Source: QQWI01 sp964522015 (GTDB lineage: Bacteria; Bacillota; Clostridia; Peptostreptococcales; Acidaminobacteraceae). From it: a stretch of DNA of 64,000 bases. Below the pieces are notes generated by a model. The model did not search any database, was not told where the DNA came from, and saw only the letters and a program-made list of their open reading frames with translations. The translations under genes and the position numbers were made by a program. This document shows, piece by piece, positions 7,519 to 17,077 of this stretch (its first letter is position 1; each line of letters begins with the position of its first letter). The DNA lies in assembly GCA_964522015.1 (NCBI GenBank), contig CAZFST010000001.1, forward strand, positions 124,001 through 188,000, read 5' to 3'.

Positions 7519-8583
7519 ATGATCAAAGGGTTTAATCGAATTTGGTTTTTAGTATTCATTTTAGCATTTGCTTTAAGCGTTAATGGCTGTAACCAACTTG
7601 CTAAAAATGAAGACTCTCAAGGTGTAAGCACGACCATGGCAACCACTGAAAGTGAAGCTGAAAAGCAACCAATCACTACGGTGTCAATTGAAAGTATCGC
7701 CACTGGGGATATCAGTTCATTTAAAAATGGAGAGCTTGCAAACGTTTACTTAAAAATCCTTGATCAAATGGGGGCACGGATAGCGGGAACTGAGTCGGAA
7801 GTCAAGGCTGCTGATTGGCTAGTGAGTGAGCTTGAAGCAATGGGCTATGAAGTGACTAGAACACCTTTTGAATACGATGATAATGGTTTAAAGCGCTCAG
7901 AAAATATCAGTGTTCAGAAAAAAGGCACTGGAGAAGGTGTTGTGATAGTCGGAGCCCATTATGACTCGGTAAATGCTGCAAATGGTATTGATGATAATGG
8001 CTCAGGAGTGGCTGTGGTACTTGAAGTGGCCCAACGCATAAAGGAAATAGAAACCCCAAATACCATTGAATTCGTTTTCTTTGGTGCAGAAGAGGTTGAT
8101 ATCATTGGCTCTGCAGCTTATGTTAATAAGATGACACCAGAACAAATCAAAAATACGGTCTTGATGGTGAATTTTGATAGTCTGGTGGCCGGTGATGTGG
8201 CTTATGTCTACGGTAATCCTGACGAAAAAGGAAAGACTAGGGATCAAGTGCTTGCCATAGCAAAGGCATCAAACTTGAATCTTGTCACTCAAGAAGGGAA
8301 AAATCCTGAGTTCCCAAGAGGTGTTACTGGTCCATGGAGCGATCATGCCCCCTTTGAAACCATCGGGTTACCATTTATCTATTTTGAATCAACTAACTGG
8401 GATCTTGGTAAAAAAGACGGTTATACTCAAGTGGATTTGAAACTTGGCGAAAATGGCGAAGTCTGGCATACGCAGTATGACACTTACGATTATATTGAAA
8501 AGACATTTCCAGGAAGAATTCAAGAGCGCTTAACCCTATTCACAACCATTTTGCAGCTTGTACTGATTGAAAGTGAATTCTAA
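7519..8583 (+). CDS. M28 family zinc aminopeptidase, lipoprotein
   Basis: A 354-residue secreted peptidase. The N-terminus is a lipoprotein signal peptide with Cys in SVNGC at about residue 24. The M28 metal ligands are in order: H and D in GAHYDSVN, D in GIDDNGSGV, EE in FFGAEEVDI, D in NFDSL and H in WSDHAPFE. The family removes N-terminal amino acids from peptides using two zinc ions, here on the outer face of the membrane. The start at 7519 is chosen for the GGAGAGGGG site and the signal peptide. An upstream in-frame extension is encoded by the tandem repeat and is not credible. It may supply amino acids or process wall peptides with its neighbours. Confidence 0.88.
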   Translation: MIKGFNRIWFLVFILAFALSVNGCNQLAKNEDSQGVSTTMATTESEAEKQPITTVSIESIATGDISSFKNGELANVYLKILDQMGARIAGTESEVKAADWLVSELEAMGYEVTRTPFEYDDNGLKRSENISVQKKGTGEGVVIVGAHYDSVNAANGIDDNGSGVAVVLEVAQRIKEIETPNTIEFVFFGAEEVDIIGSAAYVNKMTPEQIKNTVLMVNFDSLVAGDVAYVYGNPDEKGKTRDQVLAIAKASNLNLVTQEGKNPEFPRGVTGPWSDHAPFETIGLPFIYFESTNWDLGKKDGYTQVDLKLGENGEVWHTQYDTYDYIEKTFPGRIQERLTLFTTILQLVLIESEF

Positions 8584-8636
8584 CCATTTCAAATGGTGGC
8601 CAATGCCCTATCAAGACTCTATCAAAGGAGCAACCA

Positions 8637-9272
8637 ATGACTTTAATTGATCTTACCCATTCTATTAGTGCAACCATGCAAGTTTATCCGGGTACTGATG
8701 CACCGGTGATAGAAAGGCAAGGGGGCAGTGAAGAAGAGGGATTCGCACTGTCTGTGTTTACCCTCCAATCCCATATGGGCACCCATATGGATGCCCCGGC
8801 CCATTACTTTAGAAGTGGTAAAACTCTGGACCAGTTGGACATTGAGACGTTTATAGGGAAGGCTGTGATTGTGGATGCCAGACAAATAGATGGAAATATT
8901 GATGTTGCAGATCTTGAAATTTATCGTCAAGAGATTGAAGGGGCAGATTTTGTGGTGCTCTTCACAGGCTGGAGTCTGAATTTTGGGAGAGAGGCTTATT
9001 TTCATGATTTTCCGATACTAACCATTGAAGCGGCAAAATGGTTAACGACCTTCAATTTGAAAGGGGTTGCCATGGATACCATATCAGTAGATGCTGTTGA
9101 GAGTACTGAATATGATAACCATAAAATCTTACTTAAAAGAGGCTTTATTATTGTTGAAAATTTAACCAATCTCGAACAAATCAATCAGAGAACGTGTCAA
9201 CTTAGCATGTTCCCATTAAAACTCGAAAAAGCAGATGGTGCTCCAATTAGAGCGATTGCAATATTAACTTAG
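8637..9272 (+). CDS. Cyclase-family (kynurenine formamidase-like) hydrolase
   Basis: A 211-residue protein of the cyclase/KynB family. The metal-binding signature HMGTHMDAPAHY is complete (HxGTHxDAPxH), and the N-terminal DLTHSISATMQVYPG is typical. The family are Mn- or Zn-dependent amidases, including N-formylkynurenine formamidase, isatin hydrolase and many members of unknown substrate. No tryptophan catabolism genes are near, so a kynurenine role is not supported. The start ATG follows AAAGGAG, 7 bases away. It lies 53 bases after the M28 peptidase gene. Confidence 0.85.
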   Translation: MTLIDLTHSISATMQVYPGTDAPVIERQGGSEEEGFALSVFTLQSHMGTHMDAPAHYFRSGKTLDQLDIETFIGKAVIVDARQIDGNIDVADLEIYRQEIEGADFVVLFTGWSLNFGREAYFHDFPILTIEAAKWLTTFNLKGVAMDTISVDAVESTEYDNHKILLKRGFIIVENLTNLEQINQRTCQLSMFPLKLEKADGAPIRAIAILT

Positions 9273-9274
9273 TA

Positions 9275-9310
9275 AAACAGAAATTCAAACAGAAATTCAA
9301 ACAGAAATTC
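9275..9310. repeat. 12-base tandem repeat, three copies
   Basis: AAACAGAAATTC is repeated three times without gap, followed by a partial fourth copy. It lies in the short gap between the cyclase-family and cupin-like genes. Slippage origin is likely. Confidence 0.85.
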
Positions 9311-9371
9311 AAACACTTAAAATGGCTTATATGTCCAAATGCAAATAAATAGTAAACTAATGGAGGCGAAT

Positions 9372-9896
9372 ATGCATCTTATTGAAACAGTTGAGAATCT
9401 CTACAGCATTATTGAATTAACACCATTTAGAAAAACAGAAGGGGTTATCTTTGATTTGTTCCCCATGGACTCTGTTCCTCATATTGACTCCATTGACAGG
9501 GTCTTGCATCAACACAACGCTATTTCACCAGGGCCAATTGGTGAAGTGGAAAGACCTTGGTATATGCATCCAGATCAAGCGGATAATTTGATGGTTCTTT
9601 ATGGTCGTAGAGATGTGGACATCTACACAAAAGAACACGGTGTCGTTGAACACTTCACCGTGTACCCAGATAAGATTTATAAAAACGGGGTCTGTATTTA
9701 TGAAGGTGGGGCCGTCTTGGTTTGGCCTTGCGGCGTATTCCACCGGATTCAAAGTGGAGAAGAAGGGTCTGCTTCAATCAATTTTGCCGTCCACTATCCA
9801 GACTTTGATATCAAAACAAATTTCAATATCTACGATTTAAATATCGAAACAGGTGACTATACCATGATCAGAGAAGGCTACAAAGATCAAGTATAA
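9372..9896 (+). CDS. Cupin-like protein of unknown function
   Basis: A 174-residue cytoplasmic protein with no signal peptide or membrane segment. The middle (ADNLMVLYGRRDVDIYTKE to GGAVLVWPCGVFHRI) has the strand pattern of a cupin barrel: an early region that would carry the first metal motif, and VWPCGVFHRI resembling the second cupin motif with one clear His. The start at 9372 is set by the GGAGGCGAAT site; an ATG at 9339 has none. It follows the cyclase-family gene and is probably cotranscribed. Function unknown; a sugar- or ligand-binding cupin is possible. Confidence 0.65.
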   Translation: MHLIETVENLYSIIELTPFRKTEGVIFDLFPMDSVPHIDSIDRVLHQHNAISPGPIGEVERPWYMHPDQADNLMVLYGRRDVDIYTKEHGVVEHFTVYPDKIYKNGVCIYEGGAVLVWPCGVFHRIQSGEEGSASINFAVHYPDFDIKTNFNIYDLNIETGDYTMIREGYKDQV

Positions 9897-9935
9897 GTCG
9901 TGTTTAGGATACTATTTATAAGTTTTTAATAGCTT

Positions 9936-11816
9936 TTAATTGACGATCTTTGAAAAAAGGTCGTCTTTTGCATTTTGAGGATTGCCATCGCTTTTTTCTT
10001 CATAACTGGTGCCTCCAGGTTTTGTGGTTAGAATTTCATAACCATCAGGCAAAATATCCCTTTCGAATTCTATTAAGTGTTTTTTCCCATTTTTAGACTC
10101 AAGTAATAAACTAATCCGTACGCGATGTCGGAGGGCCTCAGAAGTGTAGCCCTTTGATGCGGCCAAGGCCAAACTGTCCACGTAAAATTGATCAGTTGTT
10201 TTTTGAGAAAAATCTTCACTTGGTAAAATATCCAATATCGCAGTGCCAAATCGTAGCTGAACGCTCTGGGTTTCACCCACTAAATAGAGGATGTAGTTGC
10301 CTTCGCCACTGTCTTCTTTAGCTGTGGCTTCGTCATAAGTCCCGTAAACTGGTAACACGTAGTCAGGGGGTAAAGTCTGATTAGCAAGGGTTTGCGGGTT
10401 AAGTGCAATGGAATCATAGCCCAAAAAACGATATGCAACAAACTTACCAATGGGTACGTTAACAGGTGTCACATTCAAAGTTGCCTTGATAATATTGGTA
10501 TCATTTTGAGTTTCACCACTGCCATTACTGTAATATGGAATATTGGTATTCAGTCCTAAAATCACACGTGATTGCACACTTAAGGCACCTTTGGTATAAC
10601 TCTGAGCGCTGTCATAATGAGTAGAAGCACTTGAATCGATATCCAAATATTCAATATAAAAAGCTGATTGGCTATGGTCAACTGCGGTTCCGGCCGCTAC
10701 AGTGGTGCCAGTGGGGGTGCTGTTATCCGGTGTCACAGCTGTCGGAGTGGGTTGATTTTCTCCGACAGGGTTACCTTGACTTGATGTGTCTTTTGTGTCT
10801 GGTATCGAGTAACTCATCACAAAAAACAGGGTGACAAAGGAAATCAAGAAGATCAATAAGTTGATAAACAAGCCCTTACCAACACTTAACTTAAGTAGGA
10901 TGAGGGTCACAAATAGTGTCGCAAATCCAATTAACCAGCCCATAAGATTGACGCTCATCAAAGCGAAAAATAGCACAGTGGTGATACTCAAAAAAACAAA
11001 TCCCAATGTACGTAAAATCCCAAGTTTACGCTTTGGACCTGCCTGTGCGCCTTGCGGTGCAGTTGCTCCCAAAGTTGCGCTGGAAATTGAGCCCCTTACG
11101 GTACTTGCGGAACCTCCAGCACTTGTAACACTTGCTGCACTGGCAACACTTGCAGCCATGGCAACACCTCCAGCAACCGAAGCCGCTGCGGGTGTTCCCC
11201 CTAGCGACTTACCGCAGTTGGCGCAAAATGCTGCGCCAATATTATGGGGGGTGCCACAGTGGGGACAGAACTGTGCTGCAAGGGTACTAGGGGTTACAAC
11301 AGCATCGGCAATAGGCGGAATGTTAGCTGTTGAAAGTATTGCCGCCGCGCCTACGGCCCCAACTATACCTGCACCGGCACTGTATCCAGCAGGATAACAG
11401 GCTTTGCTACGGCTTAATACGGTTTTGAACTTCCAGCCATATTGTTTGGCCGTTTCTTTAACAGCCTTTGGAATAGCGCCTAAATCTAAGTTGTAGTCAA
11501 ATGCTCTACCATCAGGCCCATATTGAACGCTCTTGACTTTACGAAAAAGAGTGGTGCCTGATTGAAAAGTGGTATCACTTGAAGTGCCAAATGAAATACC
11601 ACTACCAATTTCCAATGTTTTCTCGTACATGAAAATTTGTTTCTCGTCTTCATTTAAGAAGATCGCTGTTTCATAACTGATTTTTCTTGATCCTGACCCC
11701 CAGCTTGCATCTAGAAACTCACAGTTGATTGAGAGATCCGTCTCTTGACCTTGAACTACTGGGAGCATTAGCGCAGTCAACTTTTGAACAATTTCTGTAA
11801 TCATTTGCTGTTTCAT
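9936..11816 (-). CDS. Zinc-ribbon membrane protein of unknown function
   Basis: About 626 residues. An N-terminal cytoplasmic domain (about 1-175) of unknown fold is followed by a double CxxC zinc ribbon (CPHCGTPH and CANCGKSL, about 180-205). An Ala/Ser/Gly-rich linker comes next, then two to three membrane helices (about 265-340) and a Thr/Pro-rich linker. The last 240 residues form a probably extracellular domain. The zinc ribbon plus membrane arrangement is common in uncharacterised Firmicutes proteins. The ATG at 11816 is chosen because GAAAGGATG lies 7 bases upstream. It is downstream of plsC on the same strand, across a structured spacer. I do not recognise the terminal domains. Confidence 0.7.
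   Translation of the reverse strand: MKQQMITEIVQKLTALMLPVVQGQETDLSINCEFLDASWGSGSRKISYETAIFLNEDEKQIFMYEKTLEIGSGISFGTSSDTTFQSGTTLFRKVKSVQYGPDGRAFDYNLDLGAIPKAVKETAKQYGWKFKTVLSRSKACYPAGYSAGAGIVGAVGAAAILSTANIPPIADAVVTPSTLAAQFCPHCGTPHNIGAAFCANCGKSLGGTPAAASVAGGVAMAASVASAASVTSAGGSASTVRGSISSATLGATAPQGAQAGPKRKLGILRTLGFVFLSITTVLFFALMSVNLMGWLIGFATLFVTLILLKLSVGKGLFINLLIFLISFVTLFFVMSYSIPDTKDTSSQGNPVGENQPTPTAVTPDNSTPTGTTVAAGTAVDHSQSAFYIEYLDIDSSASTHYDSAQSYTKGALSVQSRVILGLNTNIPYYSNGSGETQNDTNIIKATLNVTPVNVPIGKFVAYRFLGYDSIALNPQTLANQTLPPDYVLPVYGTYDEATAKEDSGEGNYILYLVGETQSVQLRFGTAILDILPSEDFSQKTTDQFYVDSLALAASKGYTSEALRHRVRISLLLESKNGKKHLIEFERDILPDGYEILTTKPGGTSYEEKSDGNPQNAKDDLFSKIVN
9942..9969. terminator. Intrinsic terminator, possibly bidirectional
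   Basis: A 10-base stem (GACGATCTTT / AAAGGTCGTC, one G-U pair) with a 4-base loop and a short T-run. It lies 45 bases after the cupin-like gene, inside the last codons of the convergent zinc-ribbon gene. Confidence 0.65.
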
Positions 11817-11946
11817 GGGGCACCATCCTTTCAAGTCATGAACTTAATGATTTTATACTCTATATGCCCATTATCCATTGAATTTAATCAATAAACGGAA
11901 ACAGAAACTGTATCGGCGTGAAATCCGTATCCTCCCCAGTTAAATG

Positions 11947-12080
11947 AAGCTAAAAAACATCACCTTATAGGCAAATAAAAAGACCTACCCTGAGACCGTA
12001 AAAAGCAGCGCTACAGGCGATGCTAGGTCGATGGGAGGTCTATTATTTGCCTACGCATGGTGATGCTTTGTATTTAGCTT
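11947..12080. repeat. Long imperfect nested inverted repeat between plsC and zinc-ribbon gene
   Basis: A 134-base region folds back on itself along almost its full length. Matching blocks from outside in: AAGCTAAA/TTTAGCTT, CATCACC/GGTGATG, TAGGCAAATAA/TTATTTGCCTA, AGACCT/AGGTCT, GACC/GGTC and GCAGCGC/GCGATGC (one mismatch). The blocks are separated by short bulges, as in a structured RNA or a decayed miniature element. The right end overlaps the stop codon of plsC. It would be in the plsC 3' untranslated region and upstream of the zinc-ribbon gene. Confidence 0.75.
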
Positions 12081-12778
12081 AATGCAGATTCTATGGTGGC
12101 TACAATTTGTTCTGTTAAGTCGGCTGTTTCAATGGATGAGACGATTTCTGGCATGATAGCTGGATGAATTGTAATGTGAAGTGAGGCGGGTTGTATAATC
12201 ATACTGTCTGGTCGCATCAAGTTTTTTGAGCCATTGATGGTGATTGGAATCACGTGGACCCCAGATTTAGTAGCTAAACGCAAACTGCCTGCTTTAAAAG
12301 GGAGAAGGTCTCCGGTTTTACTCCGTGTGCCTTCTGGGAAAACCATCAAACTGTGCCCACCTTTTAAAAGTGCGATGCCATCGTTAATGGCTTTAATGGC
12401 TTCTCTCGGATTACCTCTTGTTATAAAGACGCAGCGCAAGCATCTCATCCAAAAGTTAACGAAAGGCAATTTGGCGAGTTCTTCTTTTGCAATAAAGCCA
12501 AACGGTCTCCCAAGATGGGCCAGTAGTAATGGTATATCAAACGCACCTTGATGATTGCTGACAAATAAAACGGGCTTATCAGATGGTATGTTCTCTAAAC
12601 CTGAAATGGTGACCTTTGCACCTGCTAATTTTAAAAGTCGTGATGCCCACTTAGTGGCAGAATTTGCTGCGATTTGCTGACGAGAGGCTTCTGGTTTTGT
12701 TTTAACAAATAGGGCCAGTGGTAATGAGACAATCATATACAACCAAAAGTACGTAAACCAAACGATCGTTCTAATCAT
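12074..12778 (-). CDS. plsC: 1-acyl-sn-glycerol-3-phosphate acyltransferase
   Basis: A 234-residue membrane-associated acyltransferase that adds the second acyl chain to lysophosphatidic acid, giving phosphatidic acid. The four family motifs are in order: SNHQGAFDIP (catalytic NHxxxxD), VFITRGN (motif II), FPEGTRSKTG (motif III) and VIPITING (motif IV). A hydrophobic N-terminal helix (about residues 5-25) anchors it. The start at 12778 is the only ATG before the anchor helix, though its ribosome-binding site is weak. Length fits the family. It seems to be a single gene or the first gene of a two-gene minus-strand unit. Confidence 0.9.
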   Translation of the reverse strand: MIRTIVWFTYFWLYMIVSLPLALFVKTKPEASRQQIAANSATKWASRLLKLAGAKVTISGLENIPSDKPVLFVSNHQGAFDIPLLLAHLGRPFGFIAKEELAKLPFVNFWMRCLRCVFITRGNPREAIKAINDGIALLKGGHSLMVFPEGTRSKTGDLLPFKAGSLRLATKSGVHVIPITINGSKNLMRPDSMIIQPASLHITIHPAIMPEIVSSIETADLTEQIVATIESALS

Positions 12779-12919
12779 AATAAATCTCGCTTTCTTTTAT
12801 TTTCTAACTGATTATACCACGGTTTTGAAGGTAATGGCGGTTATTTATAGGGTATTTAGGGTATCAATTTACCATGTGATATGGGTTTGTGTATGCTTTA
12901 AAACGGTGAGGTGAATAGG

Positions 12920-14023
12920 ATGATAAAAAATATAAAATTGGTAACCATGGGTTTAATAGCAGCTTTAGTATTAGGCGGTTGTACTGAGCAGAAAATTGAT
13001 GGGATTCAGAAGGAAAAACCAGTTAAAGTGATGGCTGTAGAGCAAAGTGGAGAGCGAGTATTTTTAACTTATTACGGTAATATTGCACCATCAGAGATTA
13101 AAAATTTCACTTTTACAATGGGCGGTATTTTAAGTGCTCTAAATGTAAAACAAGGACAGGTTGTCAGTGTGGGAGATACCTTGGCCAGTTTATCTAAAGA
13201 TAAGCTCAATATTGCTGTGAATACAGCGGCCCAGCAGTTGAAATCAGCGCAACTTCAGTTTGAAAAGGCATCAGAAAGTCATGCTTATTTTCAAAAAACC
13301 TATAATGATTTGTTGCTGCTATTAAAAAACGGTAGCGCAACACAAAAGCAGGTAGACGATTTGAAATTGCAGCTAACAATATCTGCTAAGGATATGGATT
13401 TAGCATCTTCTCAATTGGCTCAGGCCAAGCTTCAAGGACAATACCAAAGGGAAAATCGCGCTGATGCAGTCTTACTTAGCGATATGGAGGGTGTTGTAGC
13501 TAGTGTTCTTTATAAAGAGGGGGAACTTGTTGCTCCGGGCTATCCAGTAATTGTTATGAAGTCAAAAACCCATGTGGTGAAAGTCGGATTTTCTGCAACC
13601 GATGTTCGTAAAATAAATGCTAACACTGTGGCGACAGTTACAATTAATGGCAAACCCTTTAATGCTACCGTTAAATCAATTGCCGTACTTCCCGATGTCA
13701 GTAGCCAGACCTATACTGTTGAGTTTTTAATTGCAGATGCCGGCGCCGGTGAAAGTCTTGTTGGGGAATTGGTATCACTTAAAATTGATAATGGGGTTGT
13801 CATGGGTGTTTGGTTACCGGTAACGGCCATTATGAACGATGGACAAGATTATGTCTATGTTGTTAAAGATGGGAGATCGGTCCGAGTTAATATAATACTG
13901 CAACAGAGAGTGGGTGACAAAGTGACGGTAGAGGGCCTTGAAATCGGTCAGCAGCTAATTGTCAGCGGTACCATGGCTATATCTCACGACTATCCTGTTA
14001 AAATAGTGGAGGGTGGCCAATGA
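12920..14023 (+). CDS. RND efflux transporter periplasmic adaptor-type lipoprotein (MFP)
   Basis: About 367 residues. The signal peptide ends in a lipobox, LVLGGC. The protein then follows the membrane-fusion order: a lipoyl/barrel half (FTMGGILSALNVKQGQVVSVGD), a long alpha-hairpin coiled coil (about 85-170), the second lipoyl half (DMEGVVASVLYKEGELV) and beta-barrel domains. It would link the RND pump to the outside or load substrate. The ATG at 12920 is preferred because GAGGTG lies 6 bases before; a GTG at 12911 is an alternative. Its stop overlaps the start of the pump gene by 4 bases, indicating translational coupling. Confidence 0.9.
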   Translation: MIKNIKLVTMGLIAALVLGGCTEQKIDGIQKEKPVKVMAVEQSGERVFLTYYGNIAPSEIKNFTFTMGGILSALNVKQGQVVSVGDTLASLSKDKLNIAVNTAAQQLKSAQLQFEKASESHAYFQKTYNDLLLLLKNGSATQKQVDDLKLQLTISAKDMDLASSQLAQAKLQGQYQRENRADAVLLSDMEGVVASVLYKEGELVAPGYPVIVMKSKTHVVKVGFSATDVRKINANTVATVTINGKPFNATVKSIAVLPDVSSQTYTVEFLIADAGAGESLVGELVSLKIDNGVVMGVWLPVTAIMNDGQDYVYVVKDGRSVRVNIILQQRVGDKVTVEGLEIGQQLIVSGTMAISHDYPVKIVEGGQ

Positions 14024-17000
14024 GTAAAATGATTTTTATTGCCATTAGGGAACGGAAAGTGACAATTATTTTGTCTCTTTTAGTGATTCTCTATGCCTTA
14101 TACACTTACTATTACTTGCCCAGACAAGAGAATCCGGACACATCAAGTCCAGCGGTGCAGATCATTACTGTGTATCCTGGAGCCAATGCTAAGACCGTTG
14201 AAGAACAAGTGACAAAAAAGATAGAGGATGAAGTGTCAACACTTGATGGTGTTGAAAGTCTTCGTTCCTTTTCGCAGGATAATGTCTCAATTGTGATTGC
14301 CATGCTTGGTGATAATGTAGATTATGATGCCCAGTGGGATAAGTTGCGAGTTGGACTAGAACAGTTGAAGGGTGAAATGCCAGAAGGGGTTCGTCCTTTT
14401 GATGTCAACACGGATATGACAACAGCTGCTGGGTTAATCATATGTTTGAGCAGCGATATTTATGATACCTCAATTTTAGGGGATATTGCTGAGGTTTTTA
14501 AATCTGAATTAGCAAGCGTTGCTGGTGTCAAACGAGTAGAGATTTCAGGGGTACCTGAAATGAGATTTCAAATTCAATTGGATTTGAATGCCCTTTCTCA
14601 CTATAATCTATCCGTTCAAGATGTTTATAGAATAATTCAGGCTCAAAATGTTGTGATACCATCTGGATCAATTCAAACGGAACAAGGCAAGATTAATGTA
14701 CAGGTGCCTAAATCCATTGAGTCAATCAAGGATTTGCAAGAACTTGTGATTACATTGTCTTCAACGACCGGTGCCATGGTAAGACTTAAAGACGTGGCCC
14801 TTGTTTCTATCAGCACCGAAAAAAGTGATTTGTACTTTCAAAAGGATGGTCGGTCAGCGCTGATGATTACAGCAACATTTAACGATGATGAAAATGTTGT
14901 TTTGATTGGTAAAGACGTTCGCGTAAAAGTTGAACAGCTTAAAAAGCAGTACCCAACAGATTTAAGTATCGATGAAGTGCTTTTTCAGCCTGAAGATGTG
15001 GATGTGGCCATTAATTCATTTATTATCAGCTTATTACAAGGCATTGGATTTGTTATCCTTGTGGTCTTTATTGGTATGGGTGTCAGAAATGCAGCCATTG
15101 TTTCAGTGGCCATTCCATTGTCATTAGCCATGACCATCATCTCCATGGGTGCCTTGAAAGTGGATTTACAGCAGGTTTCAATCTCGGCGCTGATTATTGC
15201 TCTAGGGATGCTCGTGGATAATGCCATCGTGATTAGCGATGCGATTCAAGTTTACATTAACGAAGGCGTTCATAAAATGGAAGCTTGTTTTAAGGGGGCT
15301 AAAGAGCAGGCGATTCCTGTCTTTACTTCTACCCTAACAACTATGGTCGCTTTTTTGCCCTTGATGGGGCTTCCGAGTTCCGCTGGCGAATTCATTTCAT
15401 CCTTACCTCTAATAGTCATCATTGCTCTGTTCTCTTCATTTATTGTTGCGATGCTAGTTACGCCGGCTCTAGCAAGTATGACCCTTAAACACTATCAGGC
15501 AAAATATGATTTTATTGCACCGGTGAGAGTACTTTATACAAAAGTACTAGAAAATAATCTGAAGCATCCCTTCAGAAGTCTGAGCATTGTACTTTTAATG
15601 GTCATTGGTGCTGTGATTTTATTTACCACTGTGGACATGCGACTGTTTCCATTTGTGGATAAAAATATTGTCTACGTGAATATTCAAAATGAAATAGGTG
15701 GCGATATCGATAGCACTGAAAAACTGGTCAAACAAGCAGAGGCTCTCTTAAGTGCTGAGCCAGAAATCGTAGACGAAACCATTGCAATTGGCGGTGGTCT
15801 CCCAAGGTTTTATATGACGGCGGATATCGTCATGCCTTCTGAAGGGAATGGTCAGATTTTAGCAAGGTTTGACCTTGAAAAAGAGGGGCGATTCAAAACA
15901 AGGGGTGAGTTGCTTTATTATTTACAAAATAAGTTTGACGCCAATTTTGTAGGTGGTTACGCAACCGTTAATATGCTTGAAATCAATATGCCAGGGGCGA
16001 CCATAGAGGTCCGAGTTTCAGGCAGAAATGAGGAAGCGTTAAAAAAAGTAAGCGAATCTATCTATCAATACTTATTGGCTAGAGATGAAACCATGAATGT
16101 CCAATTAAGACAGCCAAATTATCGTTACACTTATCAATTGTCTGTTGATGACCAAAATGCATTACAACTTGGTCTCACAAAATATGACATTCAAAGTCAA
16201 ATAAATCTGGCGCTTCATGGGGCTCAGGTATCTACATTTATCGCTCAGGGAAAAACTTACCCTATTTATATTCAAGCTGATGTTGACTCTATTGAGGCGA
16301 TTGAAGGTATGAGTATTAAGTCCAGTATCACAGGAAAGCAGGTGCTTGTTAGACAATTTGCCACCGTTAATTTGCAACAAGAACTTGATGTGATCAGGCG
16401 CTATAATAGGGAAAATGTCATTACTGTTTCGTCAGATGTCCGTCCTGAATTTGGCAGCGGCAATTTACAATCAGAATTAGATACTTTTATTGCAACACTA
16501 GATACATCTGAAGCAAAGGTCACTTTTGGTGGTGACCAAGAGACCATGACCAAGTATCTATCTGGTTTAGCCGTTGCTGCTGTCTTTGCAATGGTAGGTA
16601 TCTATATTATCTTGATGATTCAGTTCAATTCGATTCTGCAACCGGTCATCATCCTTGCTACAGTGCCATTAGCACTGATTGGCGTGGTTGTCGCCTTGGT
16701 TCTAACAGGTACAAATTTTACATTTACAGTAGGTTTGGGATCGGCAAGTCTAATTGGTGTGGTTGTGAATAATGCCATATTGCTAATTGATTATATTAAT
16801 CGCGCAAGAATTGAGGGAATGTCAGTGATTGATGCCTGTCGTGATTCCGTTTCAAAGAGGATGCGACCCATTCTTTTAACCACAATTACGACTGTTTTTG
16901 GTCTGATTCCGTTGGTGTTTGCTGATAGTTCATTTTTCACACCAATGGCAATAGCTCTTATGGGGGGATTGATTGTAGCAACATTCATGACCCTTACGGT

Positions 17001-17058
17001 CATTCCAACTCTCTACTACGCCTTGGTGCGGTTTGAGGGTAAGGTTCCGACTGAATAG
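14020..17058 (+). CDS. RND efflux pump, AcrB/HAE-like
   Basis: A 1012-residue inner-membrane proton antiporter with the standard layout: TM1, a large external loop (about 30-325), TM2-6, a second large loop (about 545-840) and TM7-12. The proton relay in TM4 reads LGMLVDNAIV, with one Asp and an Asn in place of the paired Asp of AcrB, as in many non-HAE1 members. Overlap with the adaptor gene shows they form one unit. No TolC-like outer-membrane factor is present, consistent with a single-membrane cell. Substrate unknown; drugs, lipids or metals are all possible for the family. Confidence 0.93.
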   Translation: MSKMIFIAIRERKVTIILSLLVILYALYTYYYLPRQENPDTSSPAVQIITVYPGANAKTVEEQVTKKIEDEVSTLDGVESLRSFSQDNVSIVIAMLGDNVDYDAQWDKLRVGLEQLKGEMPEGVRPFDVNTDMTTAAGLIICLSSDIYDTSILGDIAEVFKSELASVAGVKRVEISGVPEMRFQIQLDLNALSHYNLSVQDVYRIIQAQNVVIPSGSIQTEQGKINVQVPKSIESIKDLQELVITLSSTTGAMVRLKDVALVSISTEKSDLYFQKDGRSALMITATFNDDENVVLIGKDVRVKVEQLKKQYPTDLSIDEVLFQPEDVDVAINSFIISLLQGIGFVILVVFIGMGVRNAAIVSVAIPLSLAMTIISMGALKVDLQQVSISALIIALGMLVDNAIVISDAIQVYINEGVHKMEACFKGAKEQAIPVFTSTLTTMVAFLPLMGLPSSAGEFISSLPLIVIIALFSSFIVAMLVTPALASMTLKHYQAKYDFIAPVRVLYTKVLENNLKHPFRSLSIVLLMVIGAVILFTTVDMRLFPFVDKNIVYVNIQNEIGGDIDSTEKLVKQAEALLSAEPEIVDETIAIGGGLPRFYMTADIVMPSEGNGQILARFDLEKEGRFKTRGELLYYLQNKFDANFVGGYATVNMLEINMPGATIEVRVSGRNEEALKKVSESIYQYLLARDETMNVQLRQPNYRYTYQLSVDDQNALQLGLTKYDIQSQINLALHGAQVSTFIAQGKTYPIYIQADVDSIEAIEGMSIKSSITGKQVLVRQFATVNLQQELDVIRRYNRENVITVSSDVRPEFGSGNLQSELDTFIATLDTSEAKVTFGGDQETMTKYLSGLAVAAVFAMVGIYIILMIQFNSILQPVIILATVPLALIGVVVALVLTGTNFTFTVGLGSASLIGVVVNNAILLIDYINRARIEGMSVIDACRDSVSKRMRPILLTTITTVFGLIPLVFADSSFFTPMAIALMGGLIVATFMTLTVIPTLYYALVRFEGKVPTE

Positions 17059-17077
17059 AAAACAGCCGGTGAATATG

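Noticed and set aside
9275..9310. Short 12-base repeats as a CRISPR remnant
   Set aside because: The repeats are directly adjacent with no spacers and no cas genes are present.
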